Assembly: GCA_029706075.1 (NCBI GenBank)
Contig: JAINUG010000147.1
Span: forward strand, 926,501 to 990,500
DNA length: 64,000 nucleotides
DNA from: Aldrovandia affinis
Taxonomy: Eukaryota; Chordata; Actinopteri; Notacanthiformes; Halosauridae
Direction: 5' to 3'
The notes under the pieces: generated by a model
What the model was told of the DNA's origin: nothing
The model's input: the letters and a program-made list of their open reading frames with translations, nothing else
The model's database searches: none
Program-made: the position numbers and the translations under genes
Shown here: in pieces, positions 44,201-57,560 of the stretch
Position numbering within the stretch: position 1 is the stretch's first letter
Layout: each line of letters begins with the position of its first letter

Positions 44201-47200
44201 ACATGATCAAAATGATCAAAATGATCAAAACAAGGACTTTGAAGTGAGCACGGAAACTCTGGAGACAGTGGAGGTTTTGTACCTCACGCACGTTTCCTTC
44301 AAGGTTCTCGCTAGTCCAGTAGGGCTTCTCGTCTTTGTGATAATACAGTACGTGTCATTCCTGACCTTTCAAATAGATGCACCAGTTCAAGCATTTCAAG
44401 CATCGTCATACCTGATTATTTTAGAAGTAATGCACCCCAGGGCTGGATAGCATGCGTTTCGAAGAGCAACACCAAGAGCTCAAATCAGTGCAGCTCTACA
44501 ATGTCAAATATGCCCATGCCTCAATTGTTTAGTCATAAACCTACTATATTTGATGAGCTACTTTGAATTTGATCCCAATGGGTGCACGGACATGCACAAA
44601 GTGGCACTTCTGAGCTGTGTGGTGGTGCTTTACAATATTCAACTATTCCTTTCTAAGTGGTGACATAACATCCATCTCAAACAGTAAAAAAAAAAATCAG
44701 CAATAACCTTGATGTGCTTTTACCGGTAATGCATGTGGATAGGGCTCTCAGGCGATGATGCACAGCTTAGAGCCGCTCTGATGCAAACTGTATTATTTTG
44801 TTCTGTTTGAGCTTATGCTGTTTTATATGCTGTCTGTTCTGCCTTGTGCTGCACACCCTCTGTTCTTTCACCAATCACAGCACTCTGGTGGTCTGGCAAT
44901 GGCATGCATCTTCTTATTAGCCCATATAGCTCTGCTTAGCTTTGCATAGTATTTTGTACGTGGCAGACGTTGCAGGAAGAGCATTGGTGTTTACACAGCA
45001 GGTGGTATTATTTGTTGAAATAGCATGGTGTGTTGTCCAGCGGGGGCAGTAAAGTAAGATGAATGGTCTTAATAGAATGCTAGCAGTAGGTGGTGTATGA
45101 CTGAGGAACCTGTACGTTTGAAAAATGGTTTGTGATGAAGTGGGTATTTAATCTTATCATGGTGTCCAACTGTGGAGCTTCACTGTTATATGAGTTGAGC
45201 GGACTAGGACAAGTGAGCAGCACTGCGCCAGGTGTTGAGCCAGGGTTGGATGGTGTTGCCACAGACACAGTGGTTCGATTATCTGTGGTCCACTGCCTTT
45301 AAGCCACACCCTCTATCAAAATATGGTACCTGTATCAGAAAAGCTTGTGACAATCCATTTTTATGATGCTGTCATTTACATGGGATGGTTGTCATTATGC
45401 CTAATGGCACTGTGTCTTCCGCCTGCCCCAGTGTAAAGGGGATCGTGGATTGACAACCCAGATGCTGGTCACACTCCCAGTATACAACCTTACTTCCAGA
45501 ACATGGTAACATGGTAACAAACTCACTGTGTGTATGTGTATCTGTCTCTATTCATATGTGATCCAGATAAAGCCCTGAGTCCAGATAAACAAGAACAAGG
45601 TTAGGCCGACTGGACCTTGTTATTCCACTTCTACAATTCTAACTCACTAACTGGTGAGGAAAGTGTGTTACATGCGCTTAGTCTTGTTCAGCCACATCAT
45701 TTCATTAAAAATATGATTCTGATCGAAATGGTATTTGTGTGCTTGTCATTCCCTTGAGCCTTCAACCCAGAGAAGACAGGGAATTGCAGCACCCTCTCTT
45801 CACATATTTGAAGCTGGAGGTGGTTTATGTGTACGCGGGGGCACTGTCCTGGAGACAGTCAGCAGTGCTTACTTTGTTGGCTGGGCTTTCACGCTGTATT
45901 AAATTAAATTCATTGTTTACTTAATAAGATACCTTTATCCTTATGACTCGTATAGTTTAAAACTAGGATTTAAACGAGGATTTGAGCCTTGAACCGTCTT
46001 ACGAGCCTCCTTCCCTGCTACTCCACACTGCTACCTTTTTTGGAATTTGCTAAACCTAGCTTTCTCATGTTTATGATACTTCTCATGTGAGTTTTTGTAA
46101 AAACTCAATAACCTTACTCTCTCTTCATCTGCAACTATTCTGGTGCAAGTATACCCTATGCGGGGTGGTTTGCTTATGGTGACAGAATGTTTCCAGGATG
46201 TACAGCTGTGCATGGGCTACAATGAGGAGACGTGGTGTTGTGTCTGCCAATAATGTGCACATTTTATTTTATTTTTATTTTATTTAATTTAACCTTTATT
46301 TAACCAGGTTAGTCTCACTGAGATTAGAAATCTTGTTTTCAAGAGAGACCGAGCCAAGAAAGCAGCAATAGATTACAGACACTACAAAAATAACAACATT
46401 TCACATAAAAGCAGACAAGCAACAATGTTCACAGTATCACATCTGGTTACACAAGAGCAGTCTAAATATGTTGCGCAACTAAGGGCCAAAGCATTTACAA
46501 TTTTCACTTTCCATAGCTCCATAGCTTTAACCCTTACTTTAAAAACATTTAAATATGTAAGCACTGAATATGGCAAGGATGTTATACTTGGCCGGGACTG
46601 TGATCATGAACACACCTACATCATTAACTTCTCTAGATATTTATATGGTGTCTAACGTGTTTAGCCAAGGCAGGGGAGTTGATCTTATTAAAGCAACTAA
46701 GCAATTACTGAATTCCACCCCAGCCCCACTTGAGAGAGACTGTACACAGAACTGTCTGCAATGAATTGTATTTTTATTCTCTTATTTGTGAGACTCAGTT
46801 TCACACCATCACATTTGCTGGGCCATTGCTTCCTGTACAGGCTGTATTTGTATTCACGGGGAGCACCACATAAAAACTCAAGGGAGAGAGGTCAGATGCA
46901 CAGATGCTTTGTTTTATTTATGATCCAGGTCGACAAGGATGTTAGACCAAAAGAGAGAAAGGAAAATACTTTAAAAAACACTTTTTAAGAAAATCACCAG
47001 ACTGCCCTTTTGTTTCCATCCCGGGTCCTTAAACGATTCTCGGGTATTAATGTGAAACCACATCGCCCATATTAAGTGGTGACAGGCGGAAGGCTCTCTG
47101 CAGCCTGCCGGTGGCTCTTTCAATATTAATGTGTCTGTTTACATTACGAGCCTCTGAAGGCAGCTGGAGCGATGGAGGGAGCAGTCAGTAATGCATGATG

Positions 47201-50200
47201 GGAAATAAGAAGCTTACAGTAAACGCTAGATTACATATGTGTAGCCTAAGCCTTTTTGATATCGAATGGACAGTTTGCTGTCGGTAACAGAAATAACTTT
47301 AATGTTTTTACGTGATTAGGTTTCACGGTTAATCCAAATAATTTTGTCTGAACAGCCCGCTGGGTTTGTGCTTTATGTGGTACAGTGTGGGGGAGGGTGA
47401 GTGATGCTCTCAGGGCCTACATAAACCTTATAATCAGCTGCGTCAAAGTGACCCTAAACAGCAATAATTTCAGACATTTAGGCAATTATTTTTGTAATCA
47501 TAACAAAATAAACCCTAACATTGTCATTTTATGAATATCTGTAAATCTGGTTTAATCTGGACAGTGTTTTCAGGTTGAAGGCAGGATTGGACTATGATTT
47601 CCTCCTCTGTAGCATCAACCATCATTGTAAAAAAAACATGTGGTTAATGTTGGAAAGCTGAAAAAACGGAACCTAAACAAACAGCAAGGGCAATACAAGC
47701 TCCATTTTTACATTTTACATTTTAAGCATTTAGCAGACGCTCTTATCCAGAGCAACTTACAAGATGTGCATTAATACAAGCTCCGATTGCAAGCACTGGA
47801 AAGATTATGTTTTGCCTTACATGAAATGTACTGTAATGGATTTGCGGATGTGATTACTTCGGTGTTCAGCAATACTTATTTTTAGTGCCCTTCGTGTTTT
47901 TCCTTCATACCCGAGCCCACAAACACATTTAATGAAGTAGACTATGTTACTGGTATTGCACGTTATCTTTTCTTTTCTTTTTGTCTCAGAGTTAGGTGTT
48001 GTTGTGGGTCAGGGTTGAGTGGAACAGGGTAGGACTGGGAGGTGCATTACACTAGAATATGTTTGACATTTGGAATACATTTGGAACAAAATAAATGAAT
48101 TACTTTACTGGCACGGATTCAACATAGTAACCTATTTAGTATCCGACATACAGTACAAGCCTGGTCATAATGCAGCAGTGCCAAAAAAACATGCCCATTA
48201 CTGTTGTTTTTCGTAACATTTAGTTTTGTTTATGGCACGTTTCATCGCAGCATTAACGATGCCTGTTTGAGTCGTCGCTCCCTGGTCTATGCTGCTCCCT
48301 GTAATGAATGCGGGAGCACACGCTGTGGACGACTGCAGGGGCTGAGGCTCTGCCTGTGCTGCTGAGAGTAGGACGGAGGAAGGCTCAGTGTGGCTGAACA
48401 CACACCGCAGAGCGACAGCAGCGCTGCAGTCTTCTGATAGGGTAGGGTTTTTTTGCTGTCCGGCCAAGGTGACCATGCAGATGAGAGCCAATCGAGAGCC
48501 AGATTGCGTGAGGGAAAAACCCCCCACTCTTCATGTTGCACTGATGGTACAGATACGGTATATGAGCTCATAGACTGGCTTGAGTGGACGCTGCATCTCT
48601 GTAACGAAGCAGATGCGGTGACAAGACATGCGGTTTAAGCACTCCGACTGTGATTGTGTTAGGGCGTAAATTAATGTTTATGTTTTCCGTATTCTCTCTG
48701 CGTGGATGGCTTTATGCAATGCAGTAAAACACAATACAATAGCAATTTAAGTAGAACTCTTCATACATTTTTGTCAATGCACCAAACATTTTCCTTGGTG
48801 CATTATCTTACTTGTGTCAGCTTTTTGCAAATTCCACATTTTGTTGTAATTTGATCAATAGTTGTCATCAACTATTTACCATTTTTTTGTTTAGACTTTT
48901 GTGGGGAATTTTGGGAGGACTGTACAGAAAATAAAGTGTAATTCATTTAACATTACTCAGCAGACTGGTGAGGATGATGCATTTAAACCAGTACGAATGC
49001 ATTTTTTTAAAGTCTATGTGCGTCACAAAAAAACCTTGTATCACCAAAAAGGCAACTTTTCAGGGAATGAGAAAAACTGTTTTATTATTCCATTTACAAT
49101 GGATTTACACGTTTTAAGTCACACAGTGTTTTGAATATACTTCATTTATCACTGTGCCATGAAACACAGGCAGTAGGGCTGGGTATTGCTGCATACCTCA
49201 TGATACGACACGTATCATGGTAAAGTTTGAATCACAAACACAGGTATGGAAGCAAGTCCTTCAGATGTTGACAACACACTCCCTACAGGCTAGCATTGTT
49301 GTTCAGAATGTACTGTTCGCCTCGAAGGGCAAATGAAACACCACATGTTAATGTGTACACGTGAGGACAATAATACATTGTATTGTGTTACAGCCAAATA
49401 AAGTATTGTGATACTGAACTGTATAGTTACATTGGCACAGCCCTAACAGGTAGCACACAACAGATGATGCAAGCTTTCTATTCATGTATCATAGAGTAGT
49501 AGGCAAAAATGCTGGATACAAGTCTTTTTCAGTATCATTTCAGAATCAACATATTCTTTATTCAGACTTGAGGGAAAGGCCTGGTATAGAGATAAGAGCA
49601 AATGTTGGTTGTGTTGAGATTTTGAAAGGGCTCCAGAAGTGCTTTGAATATTGTTTTACTTGCCTATCTGCTGTATCTTTCTACTCTTACATTCTGTCTC
49701 CTGTGAACGGTCCGCTATGGAAACAGCTCCTCTCATGTTTCTCTGCCATGGTTTGGGAGAAGAGTGTTTCGTAATTCTGTAATTAATCTATTACGATAAT
49801 TCAGTTATTCACTTCTCTGCCAAATAAAAGAATGATGCCATGCTCCTCTAGGAAGAATGATTTAGCGCCATATGTCCAAAAAGACTTTTAGTACCAGTTT
49901 TACTTTGCGTTGTTGCCTTGGAATCAAAATACTGTAGGCAAGACCATATTTTATAAGCTAAACCCGAAGTATAAATACAATTGATTTTAAGAGTAGTTAC
50001 CTCATTGTAAGGTTTCGCGCACTGCAATGAACCTTATTTCATTAACATGTTGAACTACCAACCCATCCCCAAGCAGAATAGGCCAAAACAAAGAAAGAAA
50101 CGCACCTAAAAGCCTACATGATCATGGTTTGCACCTCATTAACAGCCAGTAACATGAGTACAAGTGATCTCTCGCAGTGCTGACATGCTACTCCTTGCTT

Positions 50201-53200
50201 ATCGCTGAATCGTGTGCCCTTTTCTTTAAATTCGTCAGACGCCATGGCAACGAATGCTGGCTGAGGTGATTTTCCATCATGCTATGTGTTGGTCTCCTCC
50301 CCAGATTTAGGTGGCAGGATCATTGGCTCTCTGGCTTGACACACACAGCCGTGACCCCCAGAGATGGGGGTTGGGTGGAAGAACTGATTCCTACTTCATT
50401 AGTTCCTCGTCTAATAGGCTCACTGCTAATGGAAACACTTCCCCACACACACACAACCAAGACATGCAAAATGGCATGTGTATGCCGACCCACTGATTAG
50501 TCTCTCATGGAAAGAGCCTAGATTCATATTCATAAACGGGCAGCATATATAATTGGCGACACTTGTTTAGGACAGATGAGATGATAGTCAGACAGTACTC
50601 TAAAACTGCATATATTGTGTAGGCTCCTGTCTGTTGACATACCTATGGCAGAACTTCGAAGAAGGCAATACCCTCTGGCCTTTTTACCAGTAAACACTCT
50701 CAGATGTCTGCTTGCCTACAGATCTTGACAGCGCCGTGCCGTTTGAGGGCAGTTTATTGACATCTTTGAAAGGCCAGTGCTTGCAGCGGTGTACTTCCGA
50801 CGGTGAGCATTCTCTTAGAAACATGAATAGAACCGCGAGGCCTGTTGACTGTGGCGATTATGGCACAGGACCACCTCCACTGTGTGCTGTGCGGTGGAGA
50901 ATATTGCACGCTTTGGTCAATGATCAAAGCATGAGGGACGTGGCGATCACAAGATCATCGCTGCCACATACTAGATGTCCTGAAACTCCAAATTATGAAA
51001 TATCCATGAGTTGTAGTGTACCGTGTATTGAACTGTATTGTGGTACAACTAATCTCGACAGAGCGCTACTTGCATAATGGTGTGTTCTCGGCAGAGGCAA
51101 TTTCAGCAGTCTCTTTTGTCCCTTGTGTTTTGCAGTCTGAGTGGAATCACTTCACAGGCTAAATGCGTATATGTGGACAGAGCTGTGAGAAATGGTTGCT
51201 GCCGCAGCACTTTTGTGCTTGAGCTTTTAATGTGCAAACGATGGCTGTGATGTTCCCAGGGTCCTTTGCAGTGTGTCCTCTGTACTGCTTTAGTGTTGAT
51301 GGATATGACCTCATAGCCTTAGCAGTTGTGAGAAAGCAGAATTTTGTTCTGCAGTCTATCTAGAGGGAAGCTGGGGGGAGTTTACAGGTAATTGGATGTT
51401 GTGCGCTGGTTACCCATGGTAACCTCACCCCGTAAACTGCTTGTATTGAACTGGCTCACCATTGGCACAAATTATTGGTACAAAGGGAAGAGGATAGGCA
51501 CTCCAAGGGAAATACCATGCAGTATGTACTGGATCTAATCTACTACTTATGTATACAGAATTTCTGCCATGGCATCAAAAATAGAACATTTGCATAGATA
51601 CAGTGTTTTTCTTCAACCACATATGAGTTTAATTGTTTGTAACAAGGAAAAAAGACGTGGGTTTGCAGAATGTGTTCCCGATAACCAACATCTGTTCTCC
51701 GCTGTAGGCGGTTCCTGTGTAAATCCCTTCTGTGCAGCTCACGTACTCAGAAGACTCACTTCTGTTAGAGTCTGCCCATAGGGCTGGTTTAATAGCATGA
51801 ATGGGCAGGTGGGAGGGAGGTTGGCGCTGTTAGTGTTCTGACAAGCAGGGTCCAGGCCAAAAGATTATGGAGGAACAACTCCAAACTCTGGGATTAGTCT
51901 TAGAAGAAAACCCAATTCCTGTCTTCTGACTGTCAATCAAGAGGGGGTGGGTGCTGTCACTCGCTGTCAAATATCAGAACCGGACTACTGATTTGAAATG
52001 TTTTTTAAATACTTTTCTTGTGGTCAAAAAAGCAATTTTATTACTGACTGATATATTTTCTCATGCAAATTACACTGTAAAAACCTACATAAAATCTAAA
52101 CAATTTCTGTTCACTAGCAGAGGAGTCCATCTATGTTTGGCACACTGTACACCATTCAAGGCTGAATAAGGTTTGGGGAATTGGACTTATGACCTGAAGG
52201 TTCCCTTTGTAACTTTTGGTATGTTGCATACTGCCTTCAGTAAATCCCCTGCAGTTCATGATAACACACAGTGCCCTCCAGAATTATTGGCACCCTTGGT
52301 AAAGATTAGCAAAAAAGGCTAATGAGATAAATGTAACCTTTAATTGAAGTAAAATTATTTAAAAAAAATCTTCAAAAACACAATTATTGGCACCCCTGCA
52401 TGTAGTACTTTGTGCACCCTGCCCTTGCCAAGATAATACTCGATGAGGTGGGAGAACACATAACAAGGGATCTGAGTCTTCAGATCTTTATAATCCACAC
52501 TTTGATCACCCCACAGGATTTTGGTTTGGGACTGGGAACAAACTTGATTCTGTGGTTAGTGAACCATTTTTGTGTGGAAAACTTTGGATGATTGTCCTGC
52601 TGGAACATCACACATCCACTGTTATGACCTGATTTTGATCTAAAAACTTGATGCCATCCTAACCAGGGCCTTTGGAAGTAAAACTCCAATAGCTGTGTGG
52701 TGAACCCAAACGGGACGTGACAGCAAAATACCACCAGTCAGACATATATAAAAATACACAAATACACAGCAAACAAACAGACATACTCACAAGACAGAAG
52801 CATCCAAAAATATCACAAAACAAATCAGCTAGCTAACCTAATCTCGAAAGAATGAATTCTACCCTACCTACCGAGGCAAAACAAAACAGTGAATTCTTCC
52901 GGGAAACTAGCTAACCTACTCTGTGCTTGCCCTACCTACCAAAGGTGCTCAAAAGGACAGTACAAAAATAATCAACTTGTGCAATTCTCAAACTGTGATC
53001 CTTAGAGAAATGTTTGCCTCTCGAATCATCCTCCTCACTGTGCATGGGGGCAAAATACACTTGTGTCTTCCTCCAGGCAGGTTCATCACAGCTCCAGTTG
53101 TTTTAAACTTCTTAATTATTGCCCTAATAGTGGAGATGGATGTTTTCAGGTGTGTAGCTATTTTGTATAGCCATTGACTGATTTATGAAGGTCAATAACC

Positions 53201-56200
53201 TTTTGTCTCATTTAATTTGTGTATTCTCTGATCTTCCCCATGTTGATGGGAGTTTGGCCTGTGTGTCACCTCATATGTATACCCCAGTGAACCAGGAAAT
53301 CATGGATGACCATTTAAGAGTTCCTAAAGACTCAGGTGAAAAAAATATATATAAATGAGAATATACTTAATTTAGATTTTGTTCATAAGAATTTCTAAGG
53401 GTGCCAATAATTGCGACGTGTTTCTGAGAAAATAAGAATAATTTTGATGAGAATTGTATTTTTTCTTTTCATAATTTTACTTAAATTAAAGGTTAGATTT
53501 CGCTCATATTTTGAGTGTAAGATCAAGATCAGCCTTTTTTATAGACTTGTTTTGCTCATCTTTACCAAGGGTGCCAATAATTCTGGAGGGCACTGTAAGT
53601 GATGTAAGTCACCTTGGAGAAGAGAGTGTACTCAACAATTACATTGATTAAATTTGTACTGATATTAAATTGTTACCTCCTGCAGTCCCTTTGCACTCGT
53701 TTTATCAGCTGCAAACAATGTTGAGAACTCAAAGCACAGTCTGAAATTAAATCCTAATTTTGCCTGCAGCAGCTGAAGCTGGTAGTCCTATGGGGTGATG
53801 CAAAATTGGTAATAGCGTTACCCAGGGAGAAACGGCTTAGGTTGATGGGGTTTTATCTGCCTCATCACGAAAGAGCCGCTCCTCTGGTCAATCTGGTGTG
53901 TTCGCTCTGCAGCAGCTGCACATGAGCTGTTCTCTCATGTTCTCCAACTGGACTGCAGAGTCAAAAGAAATGGCAGCTAGTAGCACATAGCTTGGAGGAC
54001 ACGCATGCTAGTCTGCACTCACAAATTGATGGGAGGATGTTTTAGCAGTGGCATTCCATATTATGAATAAATGAAAAATATGGATACATTAAAAACAATT
54101 TTTTATAATGATAATAGTGTTGAAAACCACATGGAATGGAAGCCTAGTTTTGAGATACAGGAAATGTCCATCCATCCATCCATTATCTAATATTCCTGGT
54201 CAGGGTCGCGGGGGGCTGGAGCCTATCCCAGCATGCGTTCCGGGCGAGAGGCAGGAATACAACAGGTCGCCAATCCATCGCAGGGCACACACACCATTCA
54301 CTCACACACTCAACCTACGGGCAATTTAGACTCTCCAATTAGCCTAACGTGCATGTCTTTGGACTGTTACCTGGAGGACGCGGACACGGGGAGAACATGC
54401 AAACTCCGCACAGAAAATTCGAACCCGAGACCTTGCTGTGAGGCGACAGCGCTATCCACTGCACCATACAGGAAATGTTTGTAATATAAATAGTTTAGAA
54501 TTTATAATGCAGTCTTGTCACACCTAACGACTCGGTGCTTAGGGCGTGAAACGAATTCCATGTTGTAGTGAAATAATTGCGTTCCCTTGCATTTATAATT
54601 GGATAGCACATAGTAACACCCTAATCAGACAGACACACATGCAGATCTTGCACACGCATGATTTACTGGCCATAGTAATGATTCATGGATGTCATGACAG
54701 CCATGTTTAGTTACAGGCAAAAAAGCCCTTTAATCATTCTTGCTGTTTAGCCCTCAGTCATCCATTCAGGAGGTTAATTGAAAAAAAATTCTCCCAAGTT
54801 CAAGGGGACTATTTGAAACTGTGCCTCACAAGGTGGAAATGATTACTATAAGCTCCCGGACAGCAGCATTACTCTAGAGGTAAATGTTGATTAAACTGAA
54901 ACCTTTAACTTACTTGGGCTTGGCAATACCTCTTAGACAATAGACCTGACTTACAGTATATTATGTGATATGGCTCAGATAAATAGAAAAAAACATGATG
55001 AAGAAATGAACCTATTACAATAATAATAAAACTGTCAAAAATATTTTTTTAAATATGAGATCACACTTACACCTTAAATAAATACAGTAAATACAGTAAG
55101 TTAGTAAGCTCTGTGAAGCTTATATGTCAGTACCAGACCTGGGTCAAATAATTATTTGAAATACTTGATCCTGCAGATCATTGACAATTTATATTTCCAC
55201 CAATACTCATAACACAATTCTTGATATGATTATATGTTTTGGTTAGTAACCAAATGTGCCACTGAAAATGTTCAGCAATCAGCGTTTTAAGATTATACCA
55301 GCACCTAAAGAGTTCCAGGTCTGGTCAATACACACTTCTGTAAACTGCTAGGTTTAGTTTTAGTTTAATGGTAAAAAAGTCCATGTAGATTTATATAACT
55401 AAATTAGTTATTAGCTATTTTGTAATGGGATGCATGTAACATTTTGGTATGTCAACAATTAACTCATAACAATGTGTACTGAATTACAGGTTACACAAGC
55501 TAAAAGTAGATTATTTTGCATATGAATCTTTAACCACACATTTTCCTTCCATCCTCTTATCGCACCCGTGTTGGATCCTGCCACAAGATTTAGCCGAAAT
55601 CCCCAAATGCTATTGAAATTAAATTACTACAACATGCCTCTTAGCTTCATGCAGGGACAAGCACTGTGGTTGTGAGTGCTGGGCTTGTATAGTCATGTTT
55701 ATGTAGCTAAAGATACCAGGTGGTTTGTTTGCTTTAGATTTTTTAAACTCCAGATGCTGTTGAAAGAAGCTGGTGTATATACGTTTTTGAAGTAAAGCTG
55801 TTTTTGAAGGAAAGCAGGATAATGGGATGCAATTGACACAGCTTCCTTTTAAATGTCATAATAGGCATTTTATGTCAATTGTTTCTCATTGAATGCATTT
55901 TCAAAGCAATACTATTATTATTATTACTACTACAACAACTACTTCTGCTAATAATAATAATACAAAAATATTTGTATAGTGCCTTGCAACGATCAAAAAG
56001 TGCTATACTGTCATGGTAACCATGAATTCAGGTTTATTTATTTATATTTCTTAGACAAATACAGGCTGTTCACATCAAACATGGGGTAGATATTATGACT
56101 ATGATGCTAGATGGTATTCTGACTCTTTTGACAATTTGTTTCTCCGTCTTAAGAAGAAATGGGTCAATTGTCTCATTTTAAGTAACACAAAATAGTATTC

Positions 56201-57450
56201 TCTTTTGATGTGTCTGGTGTGTCCTTAAGCTTCATTTAATCTTCTAAGCACAGACATATTGTCAGTATACATACCCAGCAGGATAGTTGCTTTAGTAAAA
56301 TACTGTCAAGTGAACATAGCTATATGTGAAGAACATTATTTTTGTGCTGAATTCAACATTTATTCATATATATTAATTGACCCATATATTAATAGGTCAA
56401 TATTTGCACTTGAAATGGGGATAGCTAATTACATTTTCCAATCAAGTATATCTGCAATGTAATAAATTGCATGGTCAATATAAAGTTTTCCTATCATCAC
56501 ATGATCCATGCTCTTTAACTTCCATCACCGTTTTTAGTATTTTAATGGTTTTTCCACCTGTTACATACAGCCCACAATGATAACAGTATCTTGTATTTAG
56601 ATGACCAAAAGTTAAACTTCAAGCATTTTGTGCTTCATATGCATTTCATGTGATTGGCCTTTTTGACTTTGGTAAGTGGTTGAATACAGATGATGTGACC
56701 AGTATGAAAGGCAATGTACATTCATCAGTTTTGTCTAAGTGAAAATAAGGGAATGTACCCTAATGGACTCTCTCAGTACTATTTATGTCCCATTTGTAGA
56801 TTAGCATACACAGTATGGCCCATCTAACAGTGTATATTAATGGCTTTCAAAGCCAATGAACTGTGCGCCATTATTGTATCTCATTTTGCTGTACGAGTTT
56901 TAAATTAGAGGCTGCAGGCAACCTTGGAGGCTTCCAGGCCAGCAATAAAAACGTAACCATAACACTGTAGAAAGCAAGCCTAACTTAACAAATCAAAATG
57001 ACATCGCACTTAAAATCCGTTTGCCAAGTTTGGAGCGTACATGAGCAACGGTCAGGGAGAAAAAGCTGCCCACCACATTAGCGTGTATCCGCCACAGGCA
57101 ACATGGCCGCTACCCCACGTGACATGACAAGTTTTATATGACGTATCTCTAGGAGGTAACATTTTTGACGTCTTTGCCAAGTTTGAAAGTTAGTAAAGGC
57201 AAGGAATGGTAGCATTAATTTTTGGGGAAAATTGTAGAGGTCAGTAATAGCTGGTGTCCAATAATTGTCTGTTGGCTAAGCGATTTTACATCACTGCATG
57301 AGAGATAGTAAACACATGACAATGGAAGTGCCTCTAATTCTTTTGACCATAGTCTCATGTTGCTAGTTGACCATTTGTAATTGATAGTTAGAAATATCAA
57401 TATATAATAATAATATATAATAATAAAATAATAAATAATAATACTAATAA

Positions 57451-57482
<32 letters not shown>

Positions 57483-57517
57483 ATAATAATAATAATATAA
57501 TAATACTATAATAATAA

Positions 57518-57560
<43 letters not shown>

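Noticed and set aside
50728-50737. A second REST half-site (GACAGCGCC)
   Set aside because: No left half-site lies within 25 bp on either side.
50712-51077. A 121-codon open frame in mapk8ip2 intron 1
   Set aside because: No motif or familiar similarity, and no supporting splice or promoter context. Such lengths are expected by chance in 64 kb.
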